From positions 2,542,001-2,606,000 of the forward strand of contig NZ_OY782870.1 of NCBI RefSeq assembly GCF_963678545.1: a DNA stretch of 64,000 nt, read 5' to 3'. Positions 45,105-56,101 of this stretch are shown in pieces. Below the pieces are notes generated by a model that saw only the letters and a list, made by a program, of their open reading frames with translations, searched no databases and was not told the origin of the DNA. The translations under genes were made by a program, and so were the position numbers. Source of the DNA: an uncultured Methanomethylovorans sp. GTDB lineage: Archaea > Halobacteriota > Methanosarcinia > Methanosarcinales > Methanosarcinaceae. Position 1 is the first letter of the stretch. Every line of letters begins with the position of its first letter.

Positions 45105-46319
45105 TCAGAGAACCAGAGTACCCCGGTGCAGCGCTTTGTCTACTATAGCACCTGATCCGATACGACAATTGATGGATACCATGATACCTGCTTTTATAAG
45201 GACCCTGTGACCAACGTCAGTGTCATCACCAACGACCGTGCCCAGTTTTCCTGCATGATGCAACTCGTCGTTTAATATGATGTTCAAATTAGTTTCTGTT
45301 TCTGTAATGAAGTATGGATCAATGTGGCAATTGCTTCCGATTATCGAATCCGAAATATAGCCATGAGATCCAATGCGTACATCGTTCATAATTATACTGT
45401 TACGGATATTGGTGAAAGATCCTACATATACATTATTGCCGATGGAAGTGGATGGTAATATAACAGCATTTGGACCGATATCACAATTATCTCCTATCAT
45501 GACAGGCCCTACTACATAACATCCCGATCTGATGATAGTATTTTTACCTATAGACACATTTCCTTTAATGTGCGCCCCGTCTTCTACTACAATAGATTCG
45601 ACTTTCCGATCTACCTTCCCAAGAGTAACGGAATTGAGTTTCAGAAGATCCCATGCATATACTGCATCCAACCACCATGATCTCGTAGTAGCCATTGACA
45701 CTTCTATTCCATTCTCGATCATCTTCTGGAGCGTATCAGTTATCGCATACTCACCTTTTGGAGAAAGAGGTGTCCCCCCTATAAAATCAAAGATCCTAGA
45801 ACTGAAGTAATAGATACCGGTATTAACCAGATGGCTAACTTCAGAGACTGGATTTTCAATAATCTCCAGTACCTTATGTCCTTCAGCCTTGATAACCCCA
45901 TATCCACTCACATGCTCAGTCTTAACTGCGAGTATAGTTACATCTCCACGTTTTGATTTAATAAGATCACTGATAACTTTCGGTTCTATGAAGTTATCGC
46001 CGTTTAGAGCAAGGAATTCATATTCACCAGCGAGTTCAGTTCTCGCCTGTTCTATAGCATGTGCTGTACCAAGTTGAGTTTTTTGCTCAACATACTTTAT
46101 GTTTACCCCGAAATCCACACCATCTTTGAAATAGTTCATTATGCGTTCTTTCTCATAACCAACTATCAATAGGATGTCCTTGATGTTATTTTGTTCAAGG
46201 GAACGGATAACGTGTTCAAGAATAGGCCTGTCAGCAACAGGCAGCATTACCTTTGAACGGGTAAGCGTAAGGGGACGGCATCTGAGACCTTCTCCAGCTG
46301 CAAGAATGACCGCTTTCAT
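45105..46319 (-). CDS. Bifunctional sugar-1-phosphate nucleotidylyltransferase-like protein (GlmU type), copy 2
   Basis: First gene of the amino-sugar operon, 404 residues, paralogue of the protein at 40756. The nucleotidyltransferase domain is complete ([30 protein letters not shown]), and a hexapeptide beta-helix follows. The C-terminal part differs from copy 1 in the region where that has NLRHDGKTIK; here it reads LNIILNDELHHAGKLG. It may be a uridylyl- or thymidylyltransferase with a different or regulatory C-domain. A promoter should lie in 46320-46400. Confidence 0.85.
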   Translation of the reverse strand: MKAVILAAGEGLRCRPLTLTRSKVMLPVADRPILEHVIRSLEQNNIKDILLIVGYEKERIMNYFKDGVDFGVNIKYVEQKTQLGTAHAIEQARTELAGEYEFLALNGDNFIEPKVISDLIKSKRGDVTILAVKTEHVSGYGVIKAEGHKVLEIIENPVSEVSHLVNTGIYYFSSRIFDFIGGTPLSPKGEYAITDTLQKMIENGIEVSMATTRSWWLDAVYAWDLLKLNSVTLGKVDRKVESIVVEDGAHIKGNVSIGKNTIIRSGCYVVGPVMIGDNCDIGPNAVILPSTSIGNNVYVGSFTNIRNSIIMNDVRIGSHGYISDSIIGSNCHIDPYFITETETNLNIILNDELHHAGKLGTVVGDDTDVGHRVLIKAGIMVSINCRIGSGAIVDKALHRGTLVL

Positions 46320-46469
46320 GCCTTATAGTGGGCACTATAACAATTTATATTTTACCTTTGTCTTTATATTATTGGTTATATTTTTTTAAGATATTGGAAT
46401 TTATATTTACTGTTGTGTTTTAAAACCTGATAAAACATAAGAAAGAGATGATTAATTGCCCTGAAAAAA

Positions 46470-46506
46470 AGAAAAGAATATATACCGATGGGCTAGAACC
46501 CATCGG
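46470..46506 (-). terminator. Terminator of the S15 gene
   Basis: CCGATGGG (46485-46492) and CCCATCGG (46499-46506) form a perfect 8-base-pair stem; on the minus strand it starts 11 bases after the rps15 stop and is followed by T-rich sequence to about 46460. Confidence 0.7.
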
Positions 46507-46517
46507 AAAACAATCAT

Positions 46518-46976
46518 TTATCTTGTAATAAGCATCTCTGCCGTTTCCGGCTTGTATTTCCAGTCAACTGGAAGCACCTTGTTAGCCTGATAGTACTTCA
46601 CAAGTCTTCTGATCTTGGCTTCGATGTTATGCAAAGAACGGATGTTGTGATTGTCAGAGTGGTTTGCAACTACGTGCTTTCTCAGACCTATTGCCTTTAC
46701 AACAAGATTGTACAGATCTTCTGGAACTGGTGGCTTCTGATCATTTTCCTTAAGTATAGCTGTGATCTTCTTTCCAGTTGCAAGCTTCACGTCTGGCATT
46801 CCATATTTGTCCCTGAGGACCATACCAATGAGACTTGTGCTCATGCCCTGCTTCCACATTTCCAGCACTACGTTTGTGATCTCGTCAGTGCTCATGGTGC
46901 ACCATGCAGGCGTTTCAGAGCGCATTGGCCTTGTAGAACCGGATTGACCTTTTCTCCGGGTATGCATTTTTGCCAT
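46518..46976 (-). CDS. rps15: Small ribosomal subunit protein uS15 (S15/S13e)
   Basis: Ribosomal protein of 152 residues in the long archaeal/eukaryotic form, binding the 16S central domain. [50 protein letters not shown] (in parts) and the C-terminal [18 protein letters not shown] are typical. GGAGG lies 6 bases before the ATG. Followed by a strong hairpin terminator. Confidence 0.96.
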   Translation of the reverse strand: MAKMHTRRKGQSGSTRPMRSETPAWCTMSTDEITNVVLEMWKQGMSTSLIGMVLRDKYGMPDVKLATGKKITAILKENDQKPPVPEDLYNLVVKAIGLRKHVVANHSDNHNIRSLHNIEAKIRRLVKYYQANKVLPVDWKYKPETAEMLITR

Positions 46977-47131
46977 TGAATTCCTCCTTGTAATCGTAAA
47001 TAGAGAGTATTTGATCTAAATTATGTATAAAGTTTGTTGATTTCAATAAAGGCTACTTTGAACATTATGGAGATATAGCCTATAATTGTCCTTGGCGAGG
47101 CGAGGTAAATGGACCTGCATAGCATATAAAA

Positions 47132-47160
47132 TTTGTGATAGGAAGTTACCATATCACAAA
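47132..47160 (-). terminator. Hairpin overlapping the stop of the pseudopilin-like operon
   Basis: TTTGTGATA (47132-47140) and TATCACAAA (47152-47160) pair over 9 bases around an 11-base loop that contains the TAA of the last gene; AT-rich sequence with several T follows on the minus strand. It likely ends the hisS-pilin-like transcript. Confidence 0.55.
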
Positions 47161-48336
47161 AGTAACCTCAGCTGCCGGAGGTTTCACATGCATGAAAATT
47201 GAATATAGTTGCTTATCCCTAAGATCAAGCAGAGTGGTACGATCATTGTTTTGCATCATAATCTGCACAGTATTGTTAATCTCATCAGACATCTCTATTG
47301 ACAGATGAGAATATATATCATTTGTGTGCTCTTGCTTAAGCTGGTTTCCGATCAATGTTACATTATCTTCTGTGAGTATTGTGAAATTGCCTGTTGAGTT
47401 TAAGCACATATTTTCGGTCACATTTACAGCATTAGAAAACATATCGATAGCGATGCTCCTTTCAATATCCCCCTCGTCAGAAGGTGATCTTATCAAAGAA
47501 TCACCCATTACTGTGACATATTTATTTCCAATATTTACCTCCCTAAGAGATTCTTCCGGATAATACAACTCTACGATGGATGCCGAAGAACTTGAAGCTG
47601 CCAGATATATACACTCTTCGAATATCAAACGCAAGTCCTGTTCCTTTTGAGAAGAGTTCACCGCAAGACCAAAATTAAGATCATCCACAGGAGAAGATAT
47701 GTCTGCCAAGCTTACAGCATTGCTATATGGCACAGATATTGGCACACTCTGCCGAAAAGACCTAGCAGGAGGAATAAGACCCACAGCAAGCTGACCCGAA
47801 GTTCCACATCCTGCAACCGGCTGCCAGTTAGCCTCCAGCCTGTAATTGTACCTGCCACCTACCCTTCTATTAAGGTAGCCTTCAAGTACTCTTTCTGTGG
47901 CCTCTGAGTATTCCGCGCTAAACGGATGAAGATAATAGTACGTCCCGTTATCTTCAATGTTCAGTGAGAACAGCATACCTTCAGCAATCAGATCAGCAAA
48001 GGTCCTGCAAGCGTGTTCCTTTGCAAATATTTCACTACTTTGACAGATACCCATTGAACTTTCAGGAGAAACAACAATACCGGATAATTCAGATGGTACT
48101 ATTATGTACTCAAAGCTCTCCACTCTGCTATCAAGAAGAGACTGGAGCAACTGCCCATTTAATCTGTATGCTGCAACATCCTGTACTGCTGCATTATGGC
48201 CTGAAGAGAGCATAACAGGCATCAAAACAACTGTTGAGAGGGACACCATCAGCAGAAAGAACATAACATCAATGGTCGAGGATATAGCCACTTTATCGGA
48301 TAATACTGATATGTTTAATATGTTTTTCAGTCGCAT
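47146..48336 (-). CDS. Membrane-anchored secreted protein, pseudopilin-like operon gene 4
   Basis: A 396-residue protein with one N-terminal membrane helix (about 23-45, TIDVMFFLLMVSLSTVVLMP) and a long extracytoplasmic domain with few Cys (in CRTF, CIYL, MCLNS). The layout, short basic N-terminus, hydrophobic helix with polar start and exported remainder, resembles archaeal pilin-like or DUF7284-type proteins found in clusters. I do not recognise a specific family. Last of four such genes in a row. Confidence 0.65.
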   Translation of the reverse strand: MRLKNILNISVLSDKVAISSTIDVMFFLLMVSLSTVVLMPVMLSSGHNAAVQDVAAYRLNGQLLQSLLDSRVESFEYIIVPSELSGIVVSPESSMGICQSSEIFAKEHACRTFADLIAEGMLFSLNIEDNGTYYYLHPFSAEYSEATERVLEGYLNRRVGGRYNYRLEANWQPVAGCGTSGQLAVGLIPPARSFRQSVPISVPYSNAVSLADISSPVDDLNFGLAVNSSQKEQDLRLIFEECIYLAASSSSASIVELYYPEESLREVNIGNKYVTVMGDSLIRSPSDEGDIERSIAIDMFSNAVNVTENMCLNSTGNFTILTEDNVTLIGNQLKQEHTNDIYSHLSIEMSDEINNTVQIMMQNNDRTTLLDLRDKQLYSIFMHVKPPAAEVTFVIW

Positions 48337-48350
48337 TCATTTACCTTCCA

Positions 48351-48851
48351 TTAAGAGTTCCATCTGCCTTTAAACAGCTTTACAGTCAATGTGCCAGGAA
48401 CCTGCTGCATAGGATTAAGCTCCAGTGTAACAGGTATGGAAGCGGCCACCTGACCAACGGAGGAAAAGGAGGACGCAGGCTTGCGGATCTGCCAGACATA
48501 TTCACTGTCCTCCGTTGAAATATCCACCTGAAAATTAACGTTGGGAGAAAAACTATCAAAGAAGAGACTCAAGACCTGCGGGTCAGCGTGTAGACCACTG
48601 AGCTCATCGAGCTTTTCAGCAGACATGAGATCCTGTCTGCTGCCCTGAAGCATCTGGGAATGAGCAATGCCCTGTGCAATAAGAGAAGCTTGTTCATAAT
48701 TCTCTAGTGCGAAAGAACTATCTTGATGAGCAATGTATGTTTTTGACACCACACAAGCAAAAATCACAAATCCCAGCACCAATAATGCCGTAGCAAAAAT
48801 ATCGTTCTGCGGTTCAAGCATAGCCCTGTTGTCATTGATAAACCAGTACAT
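48351..48851 (-). CDS. Membrane-anchored secreted protein, pseudopilin-like operon gene 3
   Basis: A 166-residue protein with an N-terminal helix (about 20-42, DIFATALLVLGFVIFACVV) followed by an exported helix and a beta-rich domain. The N-terminus overlaps the end of the preceding gene by 20 bases. The pattern, a hydrophobic helix leading straight into an amphipathic helix (HQDSSFALENYEQASLIAQGI in parts), is pilin-like. No named family is recognised. Confidence 0.65.
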   Translation of the reverse strand: MYWFINDNRAMLEPQNDIFATALLVLGFVIFACVVSKTYIAHQDSSFALENYEQASLIAQGIAHSQMLQGSRQDLMSAEKLDELSGLHADPQVLSLFFDSFSPNVNFQVDISTEDSEYVWQIRKPASSFSSVGQVAASIPVTLELNPMQQVPGTLTVKLFKGRWNS

Positions 48852-49428
48852 ATCCTATCTTTTCCACATTTATATTGTCTGTAAAATATATAAACGTTTT
48901 TTGGATGTATACTGGATTACTGGTATTAAAGTTCACTTCCCTTGCCCTAGAAGTCAAATACCCCATTATATCCCTATGGTTCGCACTTACAGGTTCTACC
49001 ATACTTCCATTTGAACCATATTCTGATCTAAGATCATTGCAGAGGGCCATATATGAATAAGGATATACTCTGAAAGCAGGAGTCCTTGCCGAAATAATTG
49101 GCCTTCCATTAATATTGGCATTAACAACCACATATTCACTGGAAATTATAGCTTCCAACTGTTGTCCTTGAAAATAGGGAAGAGATTCCTTATTAAAATC
49201 ATAAGTAATGTTCAGTTCATCAGGACTACTTCCAGCCTTATCTATATAAGATACTAACTCCATGGATAATAGGTCCAGTTCCTTCTGACGGTTCACATCC
49301 TGAATGCTTACTGCAAAATGATATACAGCAGCAATGACCACCACACTTGCAAGTATAAGTGCAGTTCTGGAAAGAATAAAATCCACCCATGCTCTTTCAT
49401 CGCGGAGAAATTTTGATATGGCTTTCAT
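48832..49428 (-). CDS. Membrane-anchored secreted protein, pseudopilin-like operon gene 2
   Basis: A 198-residue protein with basic N-terminus RDERAWVDFILSRTALILASVVVIAAVYHF, read as a charged cap and one membrane helix (about 17-40), then an exported domain. The start of the segment resembles archaeal pilin-like N-termini with a processing site, but no clear class III signal motif is seen. It lies 21 bases after the gene upstream. Function unknown. Confidence 0.65.
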   Translation of the reverse strand: MKAISKFLRDERAWVDFILSRTALILASVVVIAAVYHFAVSIQDVNRQKELDLLSMELVSYIDKAGSSPDELNITYDFNKESLPYFQGQQLEAIISSEYVVVNANINGRPIISARTPAFRVYPYSYMALCNDLRSEYGSNGSMVEPVSANHRDIMGYLTSRAREVNFNTSNPVYIQKTFIYFTDNINVEKIGYVLVYQ

Positions 49429-49449
49429 CCTAACACATTGAATAGAACC

Positions 49450-49944
49450 TTATATCTGTTCGTACACTCTGACGAACAACATCCCATCAGAGGGATCAAT
49501 AGTAGTCTCCATGAATACTCGGTGTTTACCTGAACCAAGAACAGCCACACCATCCATTAACTCATTGGTGTAGGCTGCCCCGGATTCTCTTACTGTGCAC
49601 TTTCCATCATATTCCAGAAAATAGTTCTTTGCATCACGAGGCCATTCGGCTTCATATCCTGGCATCGACCCCATAACTACTGTACACCCCGTTGGAACAT
49701 CTACTTCAATTGTAAGATTGCTGCCAGGACCACCGGAATATAAAAGCGAAGCCGTAGCATCCATCCTGGAAATCTCCGATTCAAGATCGCTCATTTTCAT
49801 GTGGGCCAGAAAACCTGAAGTTGCCGTGGCTAACAGGACCATAGTCACCATTAGCAGGATGGAAGCTACCACGAACCGCATGGGCAGGGAAGCTGCAGCG
49901 GTGGTGTCGGCTGCCAGAGCATGCAATTTACTAGATCTGCTCAA
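49450..49944 (-). CDS. Membrane-anchored secreted protein, pseudopilin-like operon gene 1
   Basis: A 164-residue protein with an N-terminal membrane helix (about 23-46, [19 protein letters not shown]), then a short amphipathic helix and a beta-rich exported domain with a single Cys pair region ([15 protein letters not shown]). Its ATG overlaps the hisS stop by 4 bases, so the four-gene set is translationally coupled to hisS. The repeated design across four genes suggests subunits of one surface assembly. Confidence 0.65.
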   Translation of the reverse strand: MSRSSKLHALAADTTAAASLPMRFVVASILLMVTMVLLATATSGFLAHMKMSDLESEISRMDATASLLYSGGPGSNLTIEVDVPTGCTVVMGSMPGYEAEWPRDAKNYFLEYDGKCTVRESGAAYTNELMDGVAVLGSGKHRVFMETTIDPSDGMLFVRVYEQI

Positions 49945-51182
49945 TGGTTTTCACCAGTCAGTTTTAAAATAACCTCATTCAGAGTAAGGGATTCCTGAAC
50001 ACCAGTTTTCATGTCTTTGAAAGTGAAAAGGCCTTGGGCCACTTCCCTATCACCTAATATAAGTGCATAACGGGCACCGATGTTATTAGCATACGATAGC
50101 TGAGTCTTGAAATTCCTGTTCATGATATCCAGATACACAGGAACATACTCTCTTAGCTTGCAGGCTACAGGGACAGCATTGATACGCGTGCTTTCCGTAG
50201 TTATCATCACCACGGTATTTTGCGGTTCAGGTTCAATGTCATATATCTCCATGATCCTGTCAAAGCCCAAACCAAAACCAGTAGATGGAACATCTCCTCC
50301 GCCAAAAAGCTGGATTAATTTATATGAACCGCCGCCACACACCTGTTTCTGTGCACCTAGACCCTCGGCATATATCTCAAAGACCATGCCTGTATAATAA
50401 TCAAGACCTCGAGCTATACCGAAATCAATAGTATAGCCTATACCATAGGTATCTAGAAGGGTAAGGATCTGCTGGAAAGCATCCAGTTCAGGAATTGAAC
50501 CCAAAAGATTACGGGCTTTGGAAACTGCTTCACTGCCTGTAAGGGATATCAATCCAAGGAGCTTCAGACGCAGGTCTATAGGCGCATTAATCCCCTCAAG
50601 GTAGTCATCCAGTCCTGTGTCATCTTTTTTGTCCACAAGACGCATGATTTTACCTTGCTGTTCAACCTCCAGAGGACTTAGCACATGACGGATGATCCCC
50701 AGATAACCTACATGCAGGTCACCTTTAATGCCTGCAACTTTAAGCATGGCGGTTGCTAGGGCTATGACCTCAGCATCTGCATCCGGGCCTTCGGAACCGA
50801 TCAATTCCACACCGAACTGCCAGAACTCCCTGAACCTGCCTTTCTGAGGCCTTTCATATCTGAAACAGTTCTCAAAATAGAAAAGTTTCAAAGGACGTGG
50901 CATTGCCTGCATCTCATTTACAAACATCCGCATCACAGGTGCTGTGAGTTCGGGACGAAGTGTCATCTCCCGATCTCCTTTATCGGTGAAATTATATAGT
51001 TCGCCTACCACCCCTTCACCTGATTTCATTGTGAAAAGTTCGAGGTTTTCAAAGGTGGGTGTGACTACTTCATGATAACCCCATCTGTTAACAACCTGTC
51101 TCAACCGGTTTTCCAGATGTCTTCTGCGAGCCATATCTTGCGGAAGGAAATCCCTTGTTCCTCTTGGTTTTTGTATCGTCAT
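49941..51182 (-). CDS. hisS: Histidyl-tRNA synthetase
   Basis: Class II synthetase charging tRNA-His, 413 residues. [11 protein letters not shown] at the N-terminus, motif 2 region [20 protein letters not shown], and the His-specific loop [14 protein letters not shown] are diagnostic, with motif 3 GFGLGFDRI. The C-terminal anticodon-binding domain begins near 325. It is the first gene of an operon with four pseudopilin-like genes, an unusual partner set. Confidence 0.95.
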   Translation of the reverse strand: MTIQKPRGTRDFLPQDMARRRHLENRLRQVVNRWGYHEVVTPTFENLELFTMKSGEGVVGELYNFTDKGDREMTLRPELTAPVMRMFVNEMQAMPRPLKLFYFENCFRYERPQKGRFREFWQFGVELIGSEGPDADAEVIALATAMLKVAGIKGDLHVGYLGIIRHVLSPLEVEQQGKIMRLVDKKDDTGLDDYLEGINAPIDLRLKLLGLISLTGSEAVSKARNLLGSIPELDAFQQILTLLDTYGIGYTIDFGIARGLDYYTGMVFEIYAEGLGAQKQVCGGGSYKLIQLFGGGDVPSTGFGLGFDRIMEIYDIEPEPQNTVVMITTESTRINAVPVACKLREYVPVYLDIMNRNFKTQLSYANNIGARYALILGDREVAQGLFTFKDMKTGVQESLTLNEVILKLTGENH

Positions 51183-51381
51183 CGGATCAACCTGATGTGT
51201 TAATAAGCATATAGTGTTTAGATATTAAGTAATCTAATTTGCAGGTTAGTATTTATACAGTATATTTTACTGTTTCGATTAGTTACATATTTCAGAACAA
51301 AGGAAAGAAAACCAAAAGTGCTAAATATAATTGCGTTATGCACATTATTGTACATTTTAATACATTTGCTTGAGGCTTACC

Positions 51382-52686
51382 ATGGAACATACAAAGATAC
51401 TACTTGACGAAAACGAGATGCCTACTCGTTGGTACAATATACTTGCAGATTTCCCTGAACCCCTTGCACCTCCACTTAATCCTGCAACCAGGGAACCAAT
51501 CAAACCATCCGAGCTTGAGCCAATATTTGCAAAAGAGCTGATCAAACAAGAGATGAGTTCTGAGAAATATATCGATATTCCACAGGATATTTTGGAGATA
51601 TACAAGCTCTGGAGACCATCTCCTCTCTACAGGGCACACAGGCTTGAGAAAGCACTTGGCACACCCGCAAAGATATACTACAAGAATGAAAGTGTAAGCC
51701 CTGCCGGCAGCCACAAACCAAATACTGCCATTGCCCAGGCATACTACAATATGAAAGAAGGCACAGAGAGAATAACTACTGAAACAGGCGCTGGCCAGTG
51801 GGGTAGTGCACTATCACTTTCATGCAACTATTTCGACATCGAATGTAAAGTGTATATGGTACGCTCCAGTTTCTACCAGAAACCATACAGAAAGTCTCTG
51901 ATAAACCTGTGGGGTGCAAATGTTATCCCTTCACCAAGCAATGAAACACAGTTTGGAAGAATGATCCTTGAGAAATACCCCGATACCAGCGGAAGTTTGG
52001 GAATAGCAATCAGTGAGGCTATTGAAGAAGCAGCCCTGAACGACAATACAAAATACGCTCTGGGTAGCGTTCTTAACCACACATGCCTTCATCAGACAGT
52101 AATAGGCCTTGAGGCGCAAAAACAGTTCGAAAAGACCGAAGACTTCCCAGATATTGTGATCGGATGTTGTGGCGGAGGAAGTAACCTTGCAGGAATCAGT
52201 CTACCCTATATAAGAGACAACATCGCAGGCAAAACAGATACAAGGATCATTGCAGTGGAACCTTCTGCATGCCCCAGCCTGACATCAGGTAAGTACGATT
52301 ATGACTTCGGCGATATGGCACAGATGACACCACTTCTAAAGATGTACACCCTTGGATCCGAATTCATACCGCCAGCCATTCATGCAGGTGGTCTTAGATA
52401 CCACGGTGCCTCACCTATAGTTAGTAAGCTGGTTGCTGACGGCTTGATGGAAGCAACCGCCTATCACCAGGTAGAGATATTCGATGCAGCAGTAACCTTT
52501 GCACGTAGCGAAGGAATAGCACCCGCCCCAGAATCTGCACATGCTATAAAATGTGCCATAGATGAAGCGCTTAAGTGCAAGCAGACAGGCGAAGAGAAGA
52601 CCATTCTCTTTAATCTCAGCGGTCACGGTCACTTTGACATGGCATCTTATGATATGTACTTCAGCGGAAAATTGAGCAACGAATAA
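51382..52686 (+). CDS. Tryptophan synthase beta-like protein, TrpB2 type
   Basis: PLP enzyme of 434 residues in the TrpB2 group, longer than TrpB1 and usually encoded apart from trpA, as here. The PLP Lys is K112 in [30 protein letters not shown] and the C-terminal [11 protein letters not shown] are typical. TrpB2 condenses indole with serine or O-phosphoserine without tight TrpA binding and may salvage indole. GAGG lies 6 bases before the ATG at 51382. Monocistronic. Confidence 0.92.
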   Translation: MEHTKILLDENEMPTRWYNILADFPEPLAPPLNPATREPIKPSELEPIFAKELIKQEMSSEKYIDIPQDILEIYKLWRPSPLYRAHRLEKALGTPAKIYYKNESVSPAGSHKPNTAIAQAYYNMKEGTERITTETGAGQWGSALSLSCNYFDIECKVYMVRSSFYQKPYRKSLINLWGANVIPSPSNETQFGRMILEKYPDTSGSLGIAISEAIEEAALNDNTKYALGSVLNHTCLHQTVIGLEAQKQFEKTEDFPDIVIGCCGGGSNLAGISLPYIRDNIAGKTDTRIIAVEPSACPSLTSGKYDYDFGDMAQMTPLLKMYTLGSEFIPPAIHAGGLRYHGASPIVSKLVADGLMEATAYHQVEIFDAAVTFARSEGIAPAPESAHAIKCAIDEALKCKQTGEEKTILFNLSGHGHFDMASYDMYFSGKLSNE

Positions 52687-52762
52687 TTTTATAGAATACA
52701 AGAATGGCCCGCTGAATTAGCAGGCCATACTTTTTTGAACATTCTACGACAACTTAACTCCT

Positions 52763-53743
52763 TTACATGACATCAGGAGATAAAACAGGAGATTGATCGT
52801 CAACTTGATCATTAGCCAGTCTCGCATTTGAAGCCAGCTTATCCTTGTAAACTATGGTACGATATGGGAATGGTATTTCCACACCTTCGGCATCGAACCT
52901 TTTCTTAATTGATTCACGAAGATCGCAGCCTGTAGAAAAACAATATTTACGATCCAAACACCAGAAATACAGGCGCATAGTTACAGCATAATCACCCAGC
53001 TCAGTCACCATGACCTGGATGGTCTCTTCTCTTGGAATAGTCGGGTCATATATTTTAAGCTCCAGATAAGTCATGATATTGACGTGCTTCTTTGCCTCTT
53101 CAAGCATTATCTTACGTGCCAGATCTATATCTGAGTCATAACTTATTCCTACATCCACAAGCCACCTCACCGTAGGATCTTCTATAGACCAATTGATAAT
53201 GGCTTCACTCCCAATAACACTATTTGGAATTATGAGCCTGCGATTGTCCCATGTTCTTACAATAGTATGACGCAAAGTAATATCGGTAACTTTACCATAT
53301 TCATTCATCACATTAACTCTATCTCCAACTCTGAAAGGTCGAAAGAACGCAAGTGAAACACCCGAAATAATATTTCCCAGAGTATTCTGGGCAGCAAGAC
53401 CCACTACAATACCAGCAAAACCTGCACCTGCTAACAGAGCAACAGAGATTTTTTCAAGGAAGGGGATGCTGGAAACTGTGACTACCAAACCCATCAGATA
53501 GATAACAGCTACACTGGAATGCCTTATAATACTGTAAGAGGTCTGATCAATGTTCATTTTCTTATTCATTATGCGCACTTGTGTGACCATAAGTTTGTCC
53601 ACTATCCTCGCAATGAGTACAGTGAAGAAAATTATCAATATAACAAATGCAACCTTAACAAAATGCAACGATAATGATTCAGCTAAACTCGATAGTGACA
53701 TAGCTGACAAAGAAGAAAAAGAAGCGTTTCCTAAAATGGACAT
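52763..53743 (-). CDS. Small-conductance mechanosensitive channel (MscS family)
   Basis: Membrane channel of 326 residues that opens under membrane tension to release osmolytes. Three N-terminal membrane helices are followed by the pore helix LLAGAGFAGIVVGLAAQNTLGN (Gly/Ala-packed, read in parts), the FRPFRVGDRV beta domain, PNS at IIPNSVIG and the C-terminal alpha-beta domain ending near IPFPYRTIVYK. The ATG at 53743 fits the usual length; the frame extends 30 codons upstream without features. A tail of about 25 polar residues follows. Confidence 0.9.
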   Translation of the reverse strand: MSILGNASFSSLSAMSLSSLAESLSLHFVKVAFVILIIFFTVLIARIVDKLMVTQVRIMNKKMNIDQTSYSIIRHSSVAVIYLMGLVVTVSSIPFLEKISVALLAGAGFAGIVVGLAAQNTLGNIISGVSLAFFRPFRVGDRVNVMNEYGKVTDITLRHTIVRTWDNRRLIIPNSVIGSEAIINWSIEDPTVRWLVDVGISYDSDIDLARKIMLEEAKKHVNIMTYLELKIYDPTIPREETIQVMVTELGDYAVTMRLYFWCLDRKYCFSTGCDLRESIKKRFDAEGVEIPFPYRTIVYKDKLASNARLANDQVDDQSPVLSPDVM

Positions 53744-53872
53744 ATATTTAATTTCCCTGTGCGTCTTGATATAAGAACTGATCGCTAAATGATACAAGTG
53801 ATCTACGACAAACTGAGACAAATAAAGAAGCAACTTTTATTAGACATCAGACCATCTTTCAGATGATTCCTT

Positions 53873-56077
53873 ATGAAGATCAAAGAACTAAGCCTGCCGG
53901 AAAAAGTGATTGCTTTTTACTTAGGATCGGGTATAGAAGAATTGTACCCTCCCCAAGATGAAGCCATTACAAAAGGTCTTCTTGAAGGAAAGAACATAGT
54001 TGCAGCAATACCTACAGCTTCCGGAAAGACGCTGATAGCTGAACTTGCGATGCTGAGTTCCATATCAAGGGGTGGAAAAGCACTATATATAGTACCCCTA
54101 AGAGCACTGGCATCCGAGAAAATGGACCGTTTTTTGAAGTTCAGAGAAATCGGAATAAGAACCGGTATATCAACAGGGGATTTTGAAGCAAGAGACGAGT
54201 GGCTTGGCTCTAATGATATAATAGTTGCAACATCTGAAAAAGCAGATTCCCTCCTGCGTAATGAGACAGCTTGGATGCAGGACATAACCACTATAGTAGT
54301 GGACGAAGTACATTTACTGGATTCAGCTAACAGAGGGCCAACCCTTGAAGTAACCATCACCAAATTGAGGAAACTTAATCCAAAAGCTCAAATTATTGCA
54401 TTATCCGCAACAGTAGGGAATGCACAGGAAATAGCTGATTGGCTTAAAGGTGGACTTATACTAAGCGAATGGAGACCCACAGACCTGCATGAAGGCGTAT
54501 ACTATGCCGATACAATAAATTTCATCGGCTCTCAGAAATCCGTTGATATAACATCCTCTGACGATGGCATAAATATTGTTATGGGTACATTGGAAGAAGG
54601 TGGACAATGCCTTGTATTTGAAAGCAGCCGCAAGAATTGTGTGGGCTTTGCAAAGAAGCTGGGAAGACATGTAGAAAAAGTACTTAGCAAACCGGAGCGC
54701 AATTCCCTTGATAATATAGTGGATGCGATAGAAGAAGCATCTGAAACAGAAGCTTCCAGAGTGCTTGCACAATGTGTGAGAAATGGAGTTGCTTTCCACC
54801 ACGCAGGATTGAACTCGGCTCATCGAAGACTTGTGGAAGATGGATTTAGGAACAATATAATCAAAGTAATATGCAGCACACCTACCCTTGCAGCCGGGCT
54901 TAATCTGCCTGCACGCAGAGTAGTAATCCGTAGCTACAAGAGATATGATGCCAACTTTGGAATGCAGCCAATACCTGTCCTGGATTATAAACAAATGGCT
55001 GGTAGAGCTGGCAGACCGCATCTAGACCCATATGGAGAATCGATACTCATTGCCCGCTCATATGACGAGATGGAATCACTTTTTGAGAATTATATCAATG
55101 CCAAAGCCGAAGACATCTGGTCTAAACTTGGTACAGAGAATGCCCTGCGTACCCACGTCCTTTCTACTGTGGTCAACGGTTTTGCCTCAAGTGAAGAAGG
55201 ACTAATTGAGTTTATGAGTGCAACATTTTTTGCACACCAACAGGAAGCACGTAATCTTCAGGAACTTGTGGAAGAAAGCATATCATTCCTGCTGGAACAT
55301 GGTATGTTGCAGAATGAAGACAGGCTCAGGGCTACAAGGCTTGGAAAAGTTGTTTCCATGCTATATGTTGATCCGCTCTCGGCAGCGATCATACTCGATG
55401 GATTAGAGAAAACCAAAAACCTTACTGACCTTACTCTAATGCATCTTGTATGCAGTACTCCTGACATGAAACAGCTTTACATGCGCAGTTCTGATTATGC
55501 CTCGATCAATGAATTTGCAACTGCCCATAAGGAAGAATTTGCCAGAATGCCCAGTCCTTTCAAGGCCATAGAGTATGAATGGTTCCTGGGAGAAGTAAAA
55601 ACTGCTTTATTGATGATGAAGTGGATAGATGAGGTTACCATGGATGAGATCACTAACCAGTTCAACGTTGGAGAAGGTGATATACACGCTTTTGCTGACA
55701 TGGCACAATGGCTGATGCATGCTACGGCCAGGCTTGCAGAAACCATGGATATCCAGGGAGTGGAAAAAGCCTATGAATTGGAAAAACGCATACAGTATGG
55801 AGCTAACTCACAATTACTTGAACTATTGGGTATCCGTGATGTTGGCCGGGTGCGTGCTCGCAAGTTGTATGATGCCGGAATTACGTCAGTAGAATTGATA
55901 AAACGGGCTGGTGTTGAGAGAATAGCCAAGTTAATAGGCACTAAGATCGCAGAAAAGATAATGAACAGTATTAGAGGTACACACTCAGCAGAAGATGATA
56001 ATGAAACTGGCTCTGCTGGAACAGCCTATAGGCCAATGGAGAGACGACAAAGGACCTTTAGTGACTTTGATGAGTAG
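53873..56077 (+). CDS. hel308: Hel308 DNA helicase
   Basis: Ski2-like 3'-5' DNA helicase that acts at stalled replication forks, 734 residues. Q motif LYPPQ, Walker A PTASGKT (47-53), DEVH at 145-148, motif III LSATVGN, motif [11 protein letters not shown]. The ratchet and helix-hairpin-helix domain near the C-terminus reads [19 protein letters not shown]. The last 30 residues contain [11 protein letters not shown], a likely partner-binding tail. The ATG at 53873 fits the family start; no ribosome binding site is obvious. Confidence 0.95.
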   Translation: MKIKELSLPEKVIAFYLGSGIEELYPPQDEAITKGLLEGKNIVAAIPTASGKTLIAELAMLSSISRGGKALYIVPLRALASEKMDRFLKFREIGIRTGISTGDFEARDEWLGSNDIIVATSEKADSLLRNETAWMQDITTIVVDEVHLLDSANRGPTLEVTITKLRKLNPKAQIIALSATVGNAQEIADWLKGGLILSEWRPTDLHEGVYYADTINFIGSQKSVDITSSDDGINIVMGTLEEGGQCLVFESSRKNCVGFAKKLGRHVEKVLSKPERNSLDNIVDAIEEASETEASRVLAQCVRNGVAFHHAGLNSAHRRLVEDGFRNNIIKVICSTPTLAAGLNLPARRVVIRSYKRYDANFGMQPIPVLDYKQMAGRAGRPHLDPYGESILIARSYDEMESLFENYINAKAEDIWSKLGTENALRTHVLSTVVNGFASSEEGLIEFMSATFFAHQQEARNLQELVEESISFLLEHGMLQNEDRLRATRLGKVVSMLYVDPLSAAIILDGLEKTKNLTDLTLMHLVCSTPDMKQLYMRSSDYASINEFATAHKEEFARMPSPFKAIEYEWFLGEVKTALLMMKWIDEVTMDEITNQFNVGEGDIHAFADMAQWLMHATARLAETMDIQGVEKAYELEKRIQYGANSQLLELLGIRDVGRVRARKLYDAGITSVELIKRAGVERIAKLIGTKIAEKIMNSIRGTHSAEDDNETGSAGTAYRPMERRQRTFSDFDE

Positions 56078-56101
56078 AACACATTTAGAGGGAGATAAAT
56101 T

